Positions 1-8,184 of a DNA stretch of 64,000 bases are shown piece by piece. A program made the position numbers and the translations under genes. The notes below the pieces were generated by a model. It saw only the letters and a program-made list of their open reading frames with translations, made no database searches and had not been told where the DNA came from. Each line of letters starts with the position of its first letter. Position 1 is the stretch's first letter. This DNA comes from Termitidicoccus mucosus (GTDB taxonomy: Bacteria > Verrucomicrobiota > Verrucomicrobiia > Opitutales > Opitutaceae): positions 7,316,501 through 7,380,500 of the forward strand of contig NZ_CP109796.1 in the NCBI RefSeq assembly GCF_038725785.1, written 5' to 3'.

Positions 1-420
1 TTTGAAGGCGTAGAGGTGACGGTTCTCCGTTCCCATTTTGAAATCATGTTTTCCGACGGTCGTGAAATTTTCGCCGTCTTCGCTGATCGATGCTTCGATG
101 GTTTTGGTGAAACCGATTTTCGGCACGCCGGTGTGGATGTACGCAATGGTGCTTTTCCCCTCCAGATCGATGGTGACGGCCTTGGGAAATTTTCCACTTT
201 TGCCGGTGGCGTAGGTGCTCCCTTTTGCCGAACTCCACACGCCGTCGGTCAAGCCGCCATCCCATCCACTCATATTGATGTCGCTGGATTTATGGGTTTT
301 CCCGAACGCGATGTTCGGGCCAATATCGTCCGGCAAATCCGCCGCTCTTGCCATGGAGAGTGAAGGGCTGGTGATTAGAAGTCCCGCAAGCACGGGCAAT
401 ATCGAGGTTATGCGTGTCAT
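1..420 (-). CDS. Discoidin (F5/8 type C)-like secreted protein, cut by window start
   Basis: The frame is open from an ATG at 418-420 to the window edge, so only the first 140 residues are visible. It begins with a signal peptide (MTRITSILPVLAGLLITSPS, then SMARAADL). The rest is a galactose-binding-like fold: NIAFGKTHKSSD, WDGGLTDGVW, a strand KAVTIDLEGKSTIAYI, then ISEDGENFTTVG. This pattern is typical of F5/8 type C domains, which bind carbohydrate in secreted enzymes. In this phylum such a domain often precedes a catalytic module, but none can be seen here. The gene lies 50 bp downstream of the esterase gene on the same strand and is probably co-transcribed with it. The function of the full protein is unknown. 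Confidence 0.7.
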   Translation of the reverse strand, partial: MTRITSILPVLAGLLITSPSLSMARAADLPDDIGPNIAFGKTHKSSDINMSGWDGGLTDGVWSSAKGSTYATGKSGKFPKAVTIDLEGKSTIAYIHTGVPKIGFTKTIEASISEDGENFTTVGKHDFKMGTENRHLYAFK

Positions 421-470
421 TGTAATGGAGGTCTTATGTTTTTTGGGCAGGCAGAATAAATGCCGTTGGT

Positions 471-1358
471 TCAGCGCCACTTGTTTTTGCCGAGCCACTC
501 CAGGCAGGCATCGGACCAAGCGCGGGCCTCGCGTTTGCTTTGCAGCGCGTAACCGTGGCCGCCGGTCTTGTAGATGAGCGCCGTGCAGGGCGCGCCGATC
601 CTTTTCATGGCTTCCACGTAGAGCTTTGTGCCGGGATAATACGCTTTGTCGTCTTCGCTGTGCACGATGAGCATGGGCGGGATTATGATGTTGAGTTCGC
701 TGTCAATTTTTTCGGACTCGCGGCCCATATAGACAGGGTAAACCAGCACGGCGAAATCGGGGCGGCAGCTTTGCCGGTCGATTTCATCAATGGCGTTGTA
801 AGCGCGCTCGTTGAACCGAAGGCCCGCCTTGGCGCCGAGATTGCCGCCGGAGGAGAACCCAATCACGCCGAGGCGCTTGGGATCGATGCCCCAGTCTTTC
901 GCGCTGGCGCGCGAGAGACTGATGGCGCGCTGGAGATCCCGGAGCGCGCCATCGCTATTCTTGGGCACCCGGTATTTCAGGACGATGGCGCTGATGCCGT
1001 TTGCATTCAGCCAAGCTGCGATATCGGTGCCTTCCTTGTTATAGGCCAGATAGTCAAAGCCGCCGCCGGGGCAGACGATCATTGCCGGCGCGGGCACGTC
1101 CGTTTTCGGCGCGGGAAATACTGCCAGCGTCGGCAGACTGACGTTTGTGATGCGCTGGACTCCGTCATTGCGCGATGGCATGTCGGCTTCAGGCTCCCTG
1201 GCGCCGCGTCCGGGCATTTTTCCGCCGGGCCATACGTCAACGGTAATGACTTTTCCCAGTGTGGCGGCAGTGTCGGTTTTCTGATCCTGGGCAAATGCGA
1301 GCGTAGTTGGCGTGAGCGCAAGTGCCGCGATGAGCGCGAGTGGGGCTGGTATTTTCAT
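471..1358 (-). CDS. Secreted alpha/beta hydrolase, probable acetyl-xylan or feruloyl-type esterase
   Basis: This is a 295-residue alpha/beta hydrolase with a signal peptide ending near AFAQ (residue 24). The oxyanion region is CPGGGFDYLAY. The nucleophile elbow GFSSGG puts the catalytic serine at about 169. The acid is in HSEDD (about 236) and the histidine in GGHGY (about 268). This is the layout of the esterase/lipase-like (BD-FAE, acetyl-xylan esterase) group that removes ester decorations from xylan. The frame stays open upstream to 1493, but the ATG at 1356-1358 is chosen because the signal peptide starts there. The GH43 gene is upstream and the discoidin gene downstream. The signal peptide and leader closely resemble those of the SGNH gene at 16264. 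Substrate is inferred from context. Confidence 0.85.
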   Translation of the reverse strand: MKIPAPLALIAALALTPTTLAFAQDQKTDTAATLGKVITVDVWPGGKMPGRGAREPEADMPSRNDGVQRITNVSLPTLAVFPAPKTDVPAPAMIVCPGGGFDYLAYNKEGTDIAAWLNANGISAIVLKYRVPKNSDGALRDLQRAISLSRASAKDWGIDPKRLGVIGFSSGGNLGAKAGLRFNERAYNAIDEIDRQSCRPDFAVLVYPVYMGRESEKIDSELNIIIPPMLIVHSEDDKAYYPGTKLYVEAMKRIGAPCTALIYKTGGHGYALQSKREARAWSDACLEWLGKNKWR

Positions 1359-1520
1359 GGCATGGTTTTTATGGCGTTTGTCGTTCCTCGGCTTGCTCGG
1401 ACTCCAATGCGGACCGTTGCCGCGGAACGGATATGCGGGCCAGCCTTCGGTGTGGGTAAGATTTGATTGCGCTGTTATCGGGGAAAAACTCACGGGAGGG
1501 TGGAGTGGCGTAATTGCGGG

Positions 1521-2588
1521 CTAATTCTGAGAGCGCGACGACGTTGTGCGCGCCAGAGCGGCGTTTTGGGAGGGCATGGCGACCGGCTGACCGGGCGCGA
1601 CGGGTATGCCGAAGTCGGGGAGACCGTCCGCAGTCCACGTGAACGGTTGCGCGAAGATGGCGCGTGACCACCCGTTGGCGCGTTCGCGTTTGGCGTGATA
1701 GACATGCCAGAATTGCGTGCCATCGGGCGAGGTCGTGAACGAGCCGTGGCCGACGCCGAAGGTTTTGTCAGTGGGTGAAAAAACGGGTTTCGGGTGTTTC
1801 CGCCATGCGCCGGGTTTGAGAGGATCATCGCCGATGAGTTCGAGGAGGCCGAGTTTATAGCTGGGTTGCCAGGAGCCGCTGGCGGAATAGATGAGGAAGG
1901 TGCGGCCGCCGTGCTGGAGGACTTGCGGACCTTCGTTGAGTCCATTGTTCCTGGGACTTTCGCCAACGTATTCCCATAGGTAGGTGTCGTTTTTGCAGAT
2001 GCGCACGCGGTTTCCGGAGACAGTCCAGGGATCGCTCATGGGCGCGACATAGAGAGATTGGTCGTCGCCGCCACTTCTCCAGCCCGACCAGATGAAATAG
2101 CGCTTGTCGCGATGTGTGAGGATCGTGCCGTCGATAGCCCAGCGATTTTTGGTTTTCTTCGCTATGTTATCGCCGGTGTAGAGCTCGGCTTTGAAGGTAT
2201 AGGCGCTCAGCGGATCGTCGGTTGCGGATTCGAGGGTGATCATGCGGTGGTTGGCGTTGTCGCCATCGTCGGCGGCGACGTAGATATACCAGCGACCGTC
2301 GAGGAAGTGGAGTTCGGGTGCCCAGATTTCCTTCGAATAGGGGCCGGTGCCGGGCGCGTGCCAGACGACATGACGTTTGCCAAGGGATGTTAATGTGTCG
2401 GATTTGCAGATGGCAACGCCGCTGCCATTTTGCGACAGGCACCAGTAATAGTATCCATTATGCCGCACGACCCATGGATCGGCACCGGCGGCGATGGGGT
2501 TGGTGAAGGTGTTCGCGGAAGCGCGGGAGCAGGAGAGCAGGGAAATGCATAATGCGATCAGCGGGAAAATTCGTCTGATGGTTGGCAT
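1521..2588 (-). CDS. GH43 family glycosidase (arabinofuranosidase-like), lipoprotein
   Basis: This 355-residue five-bladed beta-propeller glycosidase has a lipoprotein-type signal peptide with the lipobox-like LLSC. The three GH43 active-site carboxylates are recognisable: the base Asp in GADPWV, the pKa-modulating Asp in WAIDGTI and the acid Glu in NEGPQ. Other GH43 landmarks are EIWAPELHF and HVYHAK. The closest pattern I recognise is exo-acting alpha-L-arabinofuranosidase, but GH43 also holds beta-xylosidases. The ATG at 2586-2588 is preferred over the longer open frame to 2732 because it starts the signal peptide. The gene is divergent from the sulfatase gene across about 210 bp and probably heads a minus-strand operon with the esterase and discoidin genes. 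Confidence 0.88.
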   Translation of the reverse strand: MPTIRRIFPLIALCISLLSCSRASANTFTNPIAAGADPWVVRHNGYYYWCLSQNGSGVAICKSDTLTSLGKRHVVWHAPGTGPYSKEIWAPELHFLDGRWYIYVAADDGDNANHRMITLESATDDPLSAYTFKAELYTGDNIAKKTKNRWAIDGTILTHRDKRYFIWSGWRSGGDDQSLYVAPMSDPWTVSGNRVRICKNDTYLWEYVGESPRNNGLNEGPQVLQHGGRTFLIYSASGSWQPSYKLGLLELIGDDPLKPGAWRKHPKPVFSPTDKTFGVGHGSFTTSPDGTQFWHVYHAKRERANGWSRAIFAQPFTWTADGLPDFGIPVAPGQPVAMPSQNAALARTTSSRSQN

Positions 2589-2800
2589 GAGGACCTTCGG
2601 GAAAATATATGAGCGTGAAATAGGTTTTGTATGTTGGACTGCACGAAAGGAGCGGACGGACAAGTGATCGTGGCATGTGCGATGAGCGCATCCAAAGATG
2701 CGTTTTGCCCGCATTTCCTCTAAGCCAATCAATCTTTCATTGCGGAAAAGATGATTTTTCTAGCGGATGCACGGCGCTGGAGCATCAGTAAAAGATACCC

Positions 2801-4297
2801 ATGCTTACCCGCAACAACAGAGATAAATCGCCGCGCGCACAGTCGCACACATTTTTATCCGCCAGAAAACACACGCTGGTGTCGTGCCTTGCCACGGCCT
2901 GTCTCGCCGGTCCTGCTGTGCACTCGGACGCGGCTCAATCATCCGCCGCCGCGGATGCGCGTCCGCCAAATATCATCCTGATGATCGCGGATGATCTCAG
3001 CTTCACCGACATCGGCTGCTACGGCAGCCCGAACGCACGGACGCCGAACATCGACCGGCTGGCCTCGCAAGGCGTGCGGTTCGCGCATTGCTACAACGCG
3101 ATCGCCATGTGTGTGCCGACTCGAAACATGCTCTACACGGGGCTGTTTCCGGCGCGCACCGGCAGTTACCGCAATCACACGCACAGTTATCCGGGCACGG
3201 TGAGCATGGTGCATTATTTCGACCAGCTCGGCTATCGCGTGGGACTTTCGGGCAAGGTGCACGTTGGCCCGCGGGCATCATTTCCCTTTGAAGCAGTGCC
3301 CGGTCTCACGACCGAGACGCTCAGCGCCACCGACGACTACACGCTTGATGGCATCAAGGGCTTTATGACGCGGGATTCGAGGCAGCCGTTTTTCCTCGTC
3401 ACCTCATTCATCCAGCCGCACATGCCGTGGACGATGGGCGACCGCACACCATTCGACCCCGGCAAGTTGACGCTGCCGCCGCACTGGGCCGACACGCCGC
3501 AAACCCGGGCCGCGTATGTCCGGTATCTGGCCGAGGTTTCGTTTCTCGACAGGCAAGTGGGCGACGTGCTCGCCGCTGTCGATGACGCGGGGCTGCGCGA
3601 AAGCACCATTGTGATTTTCCTCAGCGAGCAAGGCGCGCAATTTCCCGGCGCAAAATGGACCTGCTGGGACCAGGGCCTGCACGCGGGCGCGCTCATCCGC
3701 TGGCCCGGCGTGGTGAAACCGGGCTCGGTTTCGCGCGCGCTCATCCAATACGTCGACTTCGTTCCCACCCTTTTGGACATCGTGCGCCGTCAGGGAAGCC
3801 GCGCCGCACCGTCTGCGGAATACGACTTGGACAAACTGCATCTCGACGGGCGCTCCTTCATCAACGTGCTTTTTGGGAAAACCGACGAGCATGGCAAATA
3901 CGCCTACGGCATTCACAACAACCATCCCGAAGGGCCGGCGTATCCGATCCGCTCCGTGCGCACCAAGGATTTTTCCTACATCCGCAACCTGCTGCCGGAA
4001 GAGCGCTATGTGATCAAGTTTATGCAGCTCGATCCAAAGCAACCCTATTATCCCTCGTGGGTGAAAGCCGCAGAGCAAGACAATCCGCGCGCCGCCGCCG
4101 CCATCAGGCGGAACGAATTCCGTCCTGCCGAGGAGCTGTATGATTTGCGAAATGACCCTTGGGAGATGAACAATCTCGCAAATTCACCGGAGCATCAGAC
4201 CATCTTAAAAGAACTTCGTCAGGCGCTTGATGAGTGGATGACGCAGCAACACGACACAGGCGCGGCGATGGATGTGCCGTTGGAAATGGCAAAGTAA
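2801..4297 (+). CDS. Secreted sulfatase (arylsulfatase, FGly type)
   Basis: This 498-residue alkaline-phosphatase-fold sulfatase has a long N-terminal extension and a hydrophobic signal segment around residues 28-50. The metal-binding start IILMIADDLS is typical. The modification site CVPTR matches the CxPxR rule, so Cys104 would become formylglycine. The motifs SGKVHVG, FIQPHMPW and the C-terminal YDLRNDPWEMNNLA agree with family S1. It probably removes sulfate esters from a polysaccharide or aryl substrate in the periplasm or outside the cell. No sulfatase-maturing enzyme is encoded in the window. Terrestrial xylan is not sulfated, so this gene hints at a broader substrate range. The next gene starts 195 bp downstream. 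Confidence 0.88.
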   Translation: MLTRNNRDKSPRAQSHTFLSARKHTLVSCLATACLAGPAVHSDAAQSSAAADARPPNIILMIADDLSFTDIGCYGSPNARTPNIDRLASQGVRFAHCYNAIAMCVPTRNMLYTGLFPARTGSYRNHTHSYPGTVSMVHYFDQLGYRVGLSGKVHVGPRASFPFEAVPGLTTETLSATDDYTLDGIKGFMTRDSRQPFFLVTSFIQPHMPWTMGDRTPFDPGKLTLPPHWADTPQTRAAYVRYLAEVSFLDRQVGDVLAAVDDAGLRESTIVIFLSEQGAQFPGAKWTCWDQGLHAGALIRWPGVVKPGSVSRALIQYVDFVPTLLDIVRRQGSRAAPSAEYDLDKLHLDGRSFINVLFGKTDEHGKYAYGIHNNHPEGPAYPIRSVRTKDFSYIRNLLPEERYVIKFMQLDPKQPYYPSWVKAAEQDNPRAAAAIRRNEFRPAEELYDLRNDPWEMNNLANSPEHQTILKELRQALDEWMTQQHDTGAAMDVPLEMAK

Positions 4298-4434
4298 ACA
4301 AAATTTTCGGTGCGAGCAGCTGTATGTTTGAAAAAATATCAAGAATTTTAGAGGATTTTTTTTAACACGGCATCTCAGTGCCAATTGCCATCCCTAATTA
4401 TCTTCTCATGCCCCGGCCCTAAATACCCTCATGC

Positions 4435-4457
4435 ATGCAAGTGAAATTCACTTGCAT
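4435..4457. promoter_or_regulatory. Perfect 23-bp palindrome, candidate operator
   Basis: Two 11-bp arms, ATGCAAGTGAA and TTCACTTGCAT, flank a single central A with no mismatch. The site lies 35 bp before the autotransporter start in a 195-bp intergenic gap. Size and symmetry suit a dimeric LacI, GntR or AraC/Crp-class repressor or activator. No regulator gene lies nearby and I saw no second copy in the window. A hairpin acting in the mRNA leader is the alternative. Confidence 0.55.
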
Positions 4458-4492
4458 GGGAAAAATTTCAACACCTCCACATCAGTTAAATC

Positions 4493-7400
4493 ATGAAAAA
4501 GTTACCACCTTCGCTTGGAACTGCCTTTATATCCCGCCCGTGGTTGGCGGCGCTTTTTTTGTCCGTCGCGCAGCACCTGACAACCGCCAATGCCGGAGCA
4601 GAGACCCAATACAGGTTTGATGCTGATGATACCACCGTGATCCTTAAAAACTATCCGAACCTCACGGAGAATCTTGTGAGCGGCGGAACCAACGGCGTGG
4701 CTGCGACAGGCAGTCGCATAATCTTGCAGGAGAACGGAAACCTTTATGTGGGGGTCGCGGGCGATCCGACGATTCCCGGCAGCGGCTTCGAGAGCATGAC
4801 AATGGAGGGTAATGCGTGGCTGATCGGCGGCACCATTTCGCTGACCGGCACGGGTGCGGAGACATTCCATGTGAAGTCGGGCACGGTTACTGTTGGCGGG
4901 CCGTTGTCTCGCATGGGCTGGATTATTGCCACAAATGGGGATGGTCCGAAGGCAACCATCGACGCTGGCGCGACCCTGGTCATCGGCCAAGAGGGCGATC
5001 ATTCCACCATTGTCGGAAACGGTAATCTTGTGACCGACGGCGTGATTAATAACGGGGCTCTTGTTTTTTCCAGATACAATGCCGTTTTTGCCGATACAAT
5101 TTCGGGATCGGGCAATGTTATGCAGACTTATTCCGGCCTGACTTTGTCAGGGTCGAATTCCTATAGTGGCGGCACGTTTATCCAAAGCGGCTCTGTTATT
5201 GCCACAAACGGTTACGCGCTCGGCACAGGAAATGTCGATTTTCTAACCGCCAACTGCACTCTGGCGATGAACCTGACAACGCCGGCGGATGTCGTGTTTA
5301 ATAATGGGTTAACTGGCAAAGGGGTCTTCCTGGTAAACATGGGTAGCGGCACAAACGTATTTAGTTTTGGTGATGCGGTCGGCAGCCAGTATAAAGGCAC
5401 CATGTATATGCGGCAGGGCGTGTTGGATTTGGGCGGCGTCCCGGCGACTTCGATACTTGCGAATGCCAGCCTCTATTTCTCGGTTCCTTCTGGCAGTACC
5501 CAGGTCACGATGCTCGTTGGCAATGGGGCCAAGACCATCGGCCGCCTTGTCATGGAAAATACTGGCACTGTAAACAGAACCGTCGGCACAGTCGTGTTTA
5601 ATGCCGATATTTCAAATCCGGGAACTCCGGTAAACAACAGCCAGTTGAGCGTCGGGGATTTCACATTGGTGTCCGCCGGCACTTATGGCATCAGTGGAAC
5701 CATCCGTTTGGCCGAGACGAGCGTCTCGCCGCTTGCAGTGCCTGCCCTGCCCAATACCAGTTTGTTCGAGCAGGATGATGCCAATATCATCACGCAGCTT
5801 GTCAGCGCTTCCGGATCGGTTGCGGTGAATGCGTCCAATCTCAAGCTCGTCGATGCGAATAACGCCGTGATCACAAACGCGCAAACCGGCGATGTGATGC
5901 AAGGCATCAGCGGCACGGTGGCGAAAGCCACCTACGATTATCGTCTCACAACCGGTTCCAACAACGACGGCCTCTATGTGAACTACGGACTGACCAACCT
6001 TGAAATCCTCTCTGGCAAGACGCTCGATTTGCGAAACAGCGGCACCGGTGGAATCGCAGCCAATACACTGAGCGCGCGACTCACCGGCGCGGGAGGCATG
6101 GACATCAACGCGACCGGGGCCATGTGGCTCAACGGTGTCGGTAACACTTATTCGGGCGCGACCACGGTTAATTCCGGCACGGTAATTATAGGCGAGAACA
6201 AGGCTTTTGGAAATACTTCCGGCGTACATATTAAGTCGGGTGCGCACGTGGATATGAATGGCCGCCTGCTGACAGTCGGCCAGACATTGCTGCTCGATGA
6301 AGGTGCTTCCTTAAACACTAACGGCGGCTATCTGCGACTCGTAATGACGGCGACGACAAGCGTCGATTCATCCATCGCGGCCAATTCCCTTTCCGGCGGA
6401 GGAACCTTTCGCATCGAAATCCCCACAAGCGGCTCGGCCAGTGTGATCTTCGAGGGTGATAATCCGAACTTCTCCGGCACCATGTCGGTGGCAAACCAAA
6501 GCACAATGGGGTCGAAAATCGTCTTGAAAACGGCGGACGCGCTGGGTGCCGGCACCATCTATGCGGGTTACGGCGGATCGTTTGTTTATCAAAATGTTTC
6601 GGGAACGATGCGGACACATTCCCTGAACAACAGCGGTTACGTCATATTCGAATCGTCCACCTTGTTTATGACCGGCAATACGAGAGCCCACACCAATCTC
6701 GTGAACTCCGACGTTACGTTTGGGCCCACCGCCGGCCTGATTGGCTCCGGCACGGTCAGGATCGATGCAAACTCAACCATGCGCCTCGGCCTGATCTCGC
6801 AGGTGACAGTCAGCAACCCCCTTGTTTTCGAGGGTGGCACGCTTGATTTTGTCGCGCCGACAAGGACCGAGACCCCTCGAGCGACCATCAGCAACCTTAT
6901 CGGAACGGGCACCATCTGGGTCAACGCCAACCCCAACACCGGTGACAGCAACATCATCACGTTCAGGAATGTGACGGGCAATTTTAAGCTTAATGTCAGG
7001 ATGATGGAGGAAGCTAGGACGGACGAGCAGATCATGCCCATCTACTCGTCAACGCTCCCCAATATCCAGGACATGGTCACCCTGGCCGATGGCCAGGTGG
7101 AATCCGGCGCGTATGTGTTCAATCTCGTGCAAGGCACTGGTGATAACATTTTCATGCCGGACACGAACATGTGGTATCTGGCCGCCGACCACGCTCGGGT
7201 TAGTCGCGCAGCCAGGGCGATCGTCGCCACCGCAGCCGCCGTCGGCGCAGAGTGGCATTACAGTCTCGATTCCGTTACGAAACGCATGGGTGACCTGCGC
7301 CAGGAATTCCGCTCGGATTCGACAATGCCGAATGGCAACTTTTGGGCGCGGGCCGGAAACCAAAGCATCAGTGCAAAGGAAAGCCTTTGCGGAGCGGCGT

Positions 7401-8134
7401 TCGACGAGGACATGTGGGTGATCCACGCAGGCGCGGACAAAGCCTTCCGATCCTCCTCCGCGGTGACATTTGCCGGCATCTACAGCGGGGCGGGGCGCGT
7501 GGATCGCACGTTCACCAACCTCGGCGACGGCAGTTCGGACTCGGTCAGCGTCGGCGTATATGCGACCCGGATCACCGATGGCGGCTGGTTCATCGACCTC
7601 GTCGGCAAGGAAGACATCATTCGAAATAAATTCAACGCCACCTCCAGCGACGGCACCCGCATTCGAGGCAACTATAAAAGTAATGTCTCGTCAGCCTCGT
7701 TGGAGGTCGGCAAACAAATCTACTGGGGCAAAAAGAAAAACCAAGGCTGGTGGCTGGAGCCCGGCATCCAGGCCGCATATGCCTCGTTGAAAGGCGAGGA
7801 CTACACAACCGACAACGGCATCGACGTCTCCATCAACACCTCCAACGCCCGGCAATACCGTGCGCAACTGCGGCTCGGCTATCGCGACAGAGGCGCCAAG
7901 ATTCAGCCCTACGCAAAAATCGCTGCCGCCTACAATGCCAGCAGTGGAGGCGAAATCATGGCGGACAGCCGCGAACTCCAGGCCGATTTTGACGGCACGC
8001 GCATCGAGGCCGGCGTCGGAGCCTCCTATCTCATCAACAGGAGAAACCAAGTGTATTTTGAATATGAATATGCAAGCGCCGGCACCTACGAGCGGAAATG
8101 GTCGGCCAGCGTCGGTTGCCGCCACGCGTGGTAA
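4493..8134 (+). CDS. Autotransporter with beta-helix passenger and C-terminal beta-barrel
   Basis: This 1213-residue type V secretion protein has a signal peptide ending near TTANAGAE. The passenger (about 40-900) is a Gly/Ser/Thr/Asn-rich beta-helix with autotransporter-associated strand repeats, such as LTLSGSNSYSGGTFIQSGSV and AMWLNGVGNTYSGATTV. From about residue 945 (PNGNFWARAG) a pertactin-like outer-membrane barrel follows, with alternating aromatic strands and the terminal aromatic HAW expected for Bam-dependent insertion. It begins the run of surface and uptake genes and ends 50 bp before the TonB-dependent receptor gene. It may display a polysaccharide-binding or adhesive passenger. 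No catalytic domain was recognised. The palindrome just upstream probably controls it. Confidence 0.88.
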   Translation: MKKLPPSLGTAFISRPWLAALFLSVAQHLTTANAGAETQYRFDADDTTVILKNYPNLTENLVSGGTNGVAATGSRIILQENGNLYVGVAGDPTIPGSGFESMTMEGNAWLIGGTISLTGTGAETFHVKSGTVTVGGPLSRMGWIIATNGDGPKATIDAGATLVIGQEGDHSTIVGNGNLVTDGVINNGALVFSRYNAVFADTISGSGNVMQTYSGLTLSGSNSYSGGTFIQSGSVIATNGYALGTGNVDFLTANCTLAMNLTTPADVVFNNGLTGKGVFLVNMGSGTNVFSFGDAVGSQYKGTMYMRQGVLDLGGVPATSILANASLYFSVPSGSTQVTMLVGNGAKTIGRLVMENTGTVNRTVGTVVFNADISNPGTPVNNSQLSVGDFTLVSAGTYGISGTIRLAETSVSPLAVPALPNTSLFEQDDANIITQLVSASGSVAVNASNLKLVDANNAVITNAQTGDVMQGISGTVAKATYDYRLTTGSNNDGLYVNYGLTNLEILSGKTLDLRNSGTGGIAANTLSARLTGAGGMDINATGAMWLNGVGNTYSGATTVNSGTVIIGENKAFGNTSGVHIKSGAHVDMNGRLLTVGQTLLLDEGASLNTNGGYLRLVMTATTSVDSSIAANSLSGGGTFRIEIPTSGSASVIFEGDNPNFSGTMSVANQSTMGSKIVLKTADALGAGTIYAGYGGSFVYQNVSGTMRTHSLNNSGYVIFESSTLFMTGNTRAHTNLVNSDVTFGPTAGLIGSGTVRIDANSTMRLGLISQVTVSNPLVFEGGTLDFVAPTRTETPRATISNLIGTGTIWVNANPNTGDSNIITFRNVTGNFKLNVRMMEEARTDEQIMPIYSSTLPNIQDMVTLADGQVESGAYVFNLVQGTGDNIFMPDTNMWYLAADHARVSRAARAIVATAAAVGAEWHYSLDSVTKRMGDLRQEFRSDSTMPNGNFWARAGNQSISAKESLCGAAFDEDMWVIHAGADKAFRSSSAVTFAGIYSGAGRVDRTFTNLGDGSSDSVSVGVYATRITDGGWFIDLVGKEDIIRNKFNATSSDGTRIRGNYKSNVSSASLEVGKQIYWGKKKNQGWWLEPGIQAAYASLKGEDYTTDNGIDVSINTSNARQYRAQLRLGYRDRGAKIQPYAKIAAAYNASSGGEIMADSRELQADFDGTRIEAGVGASYLINRRNQVYFEYEYASAGTYERKWSASVGCRHAW

Positions 8135-8184
8135 ACAATACAACCAACCCGGCAACCAAGCGTAACCATTCAGACCAGCCCCTT

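Noticed and set aside
2690-2705. Small dyad CGCATCCAAAGATGCG between divergent GH43 and sulfatase genes
   Set aside because: It has only 6-bp arms. Such short dyads are expected by chance and nothing else supports a site.
4435-4620. Small plus-strand reading frame starting in the palindrome
   Set aside because: Its start is the palindrome itself and it runs out of frame into the autotransporter signal peptide. It is better explained as an operator plus overlap.
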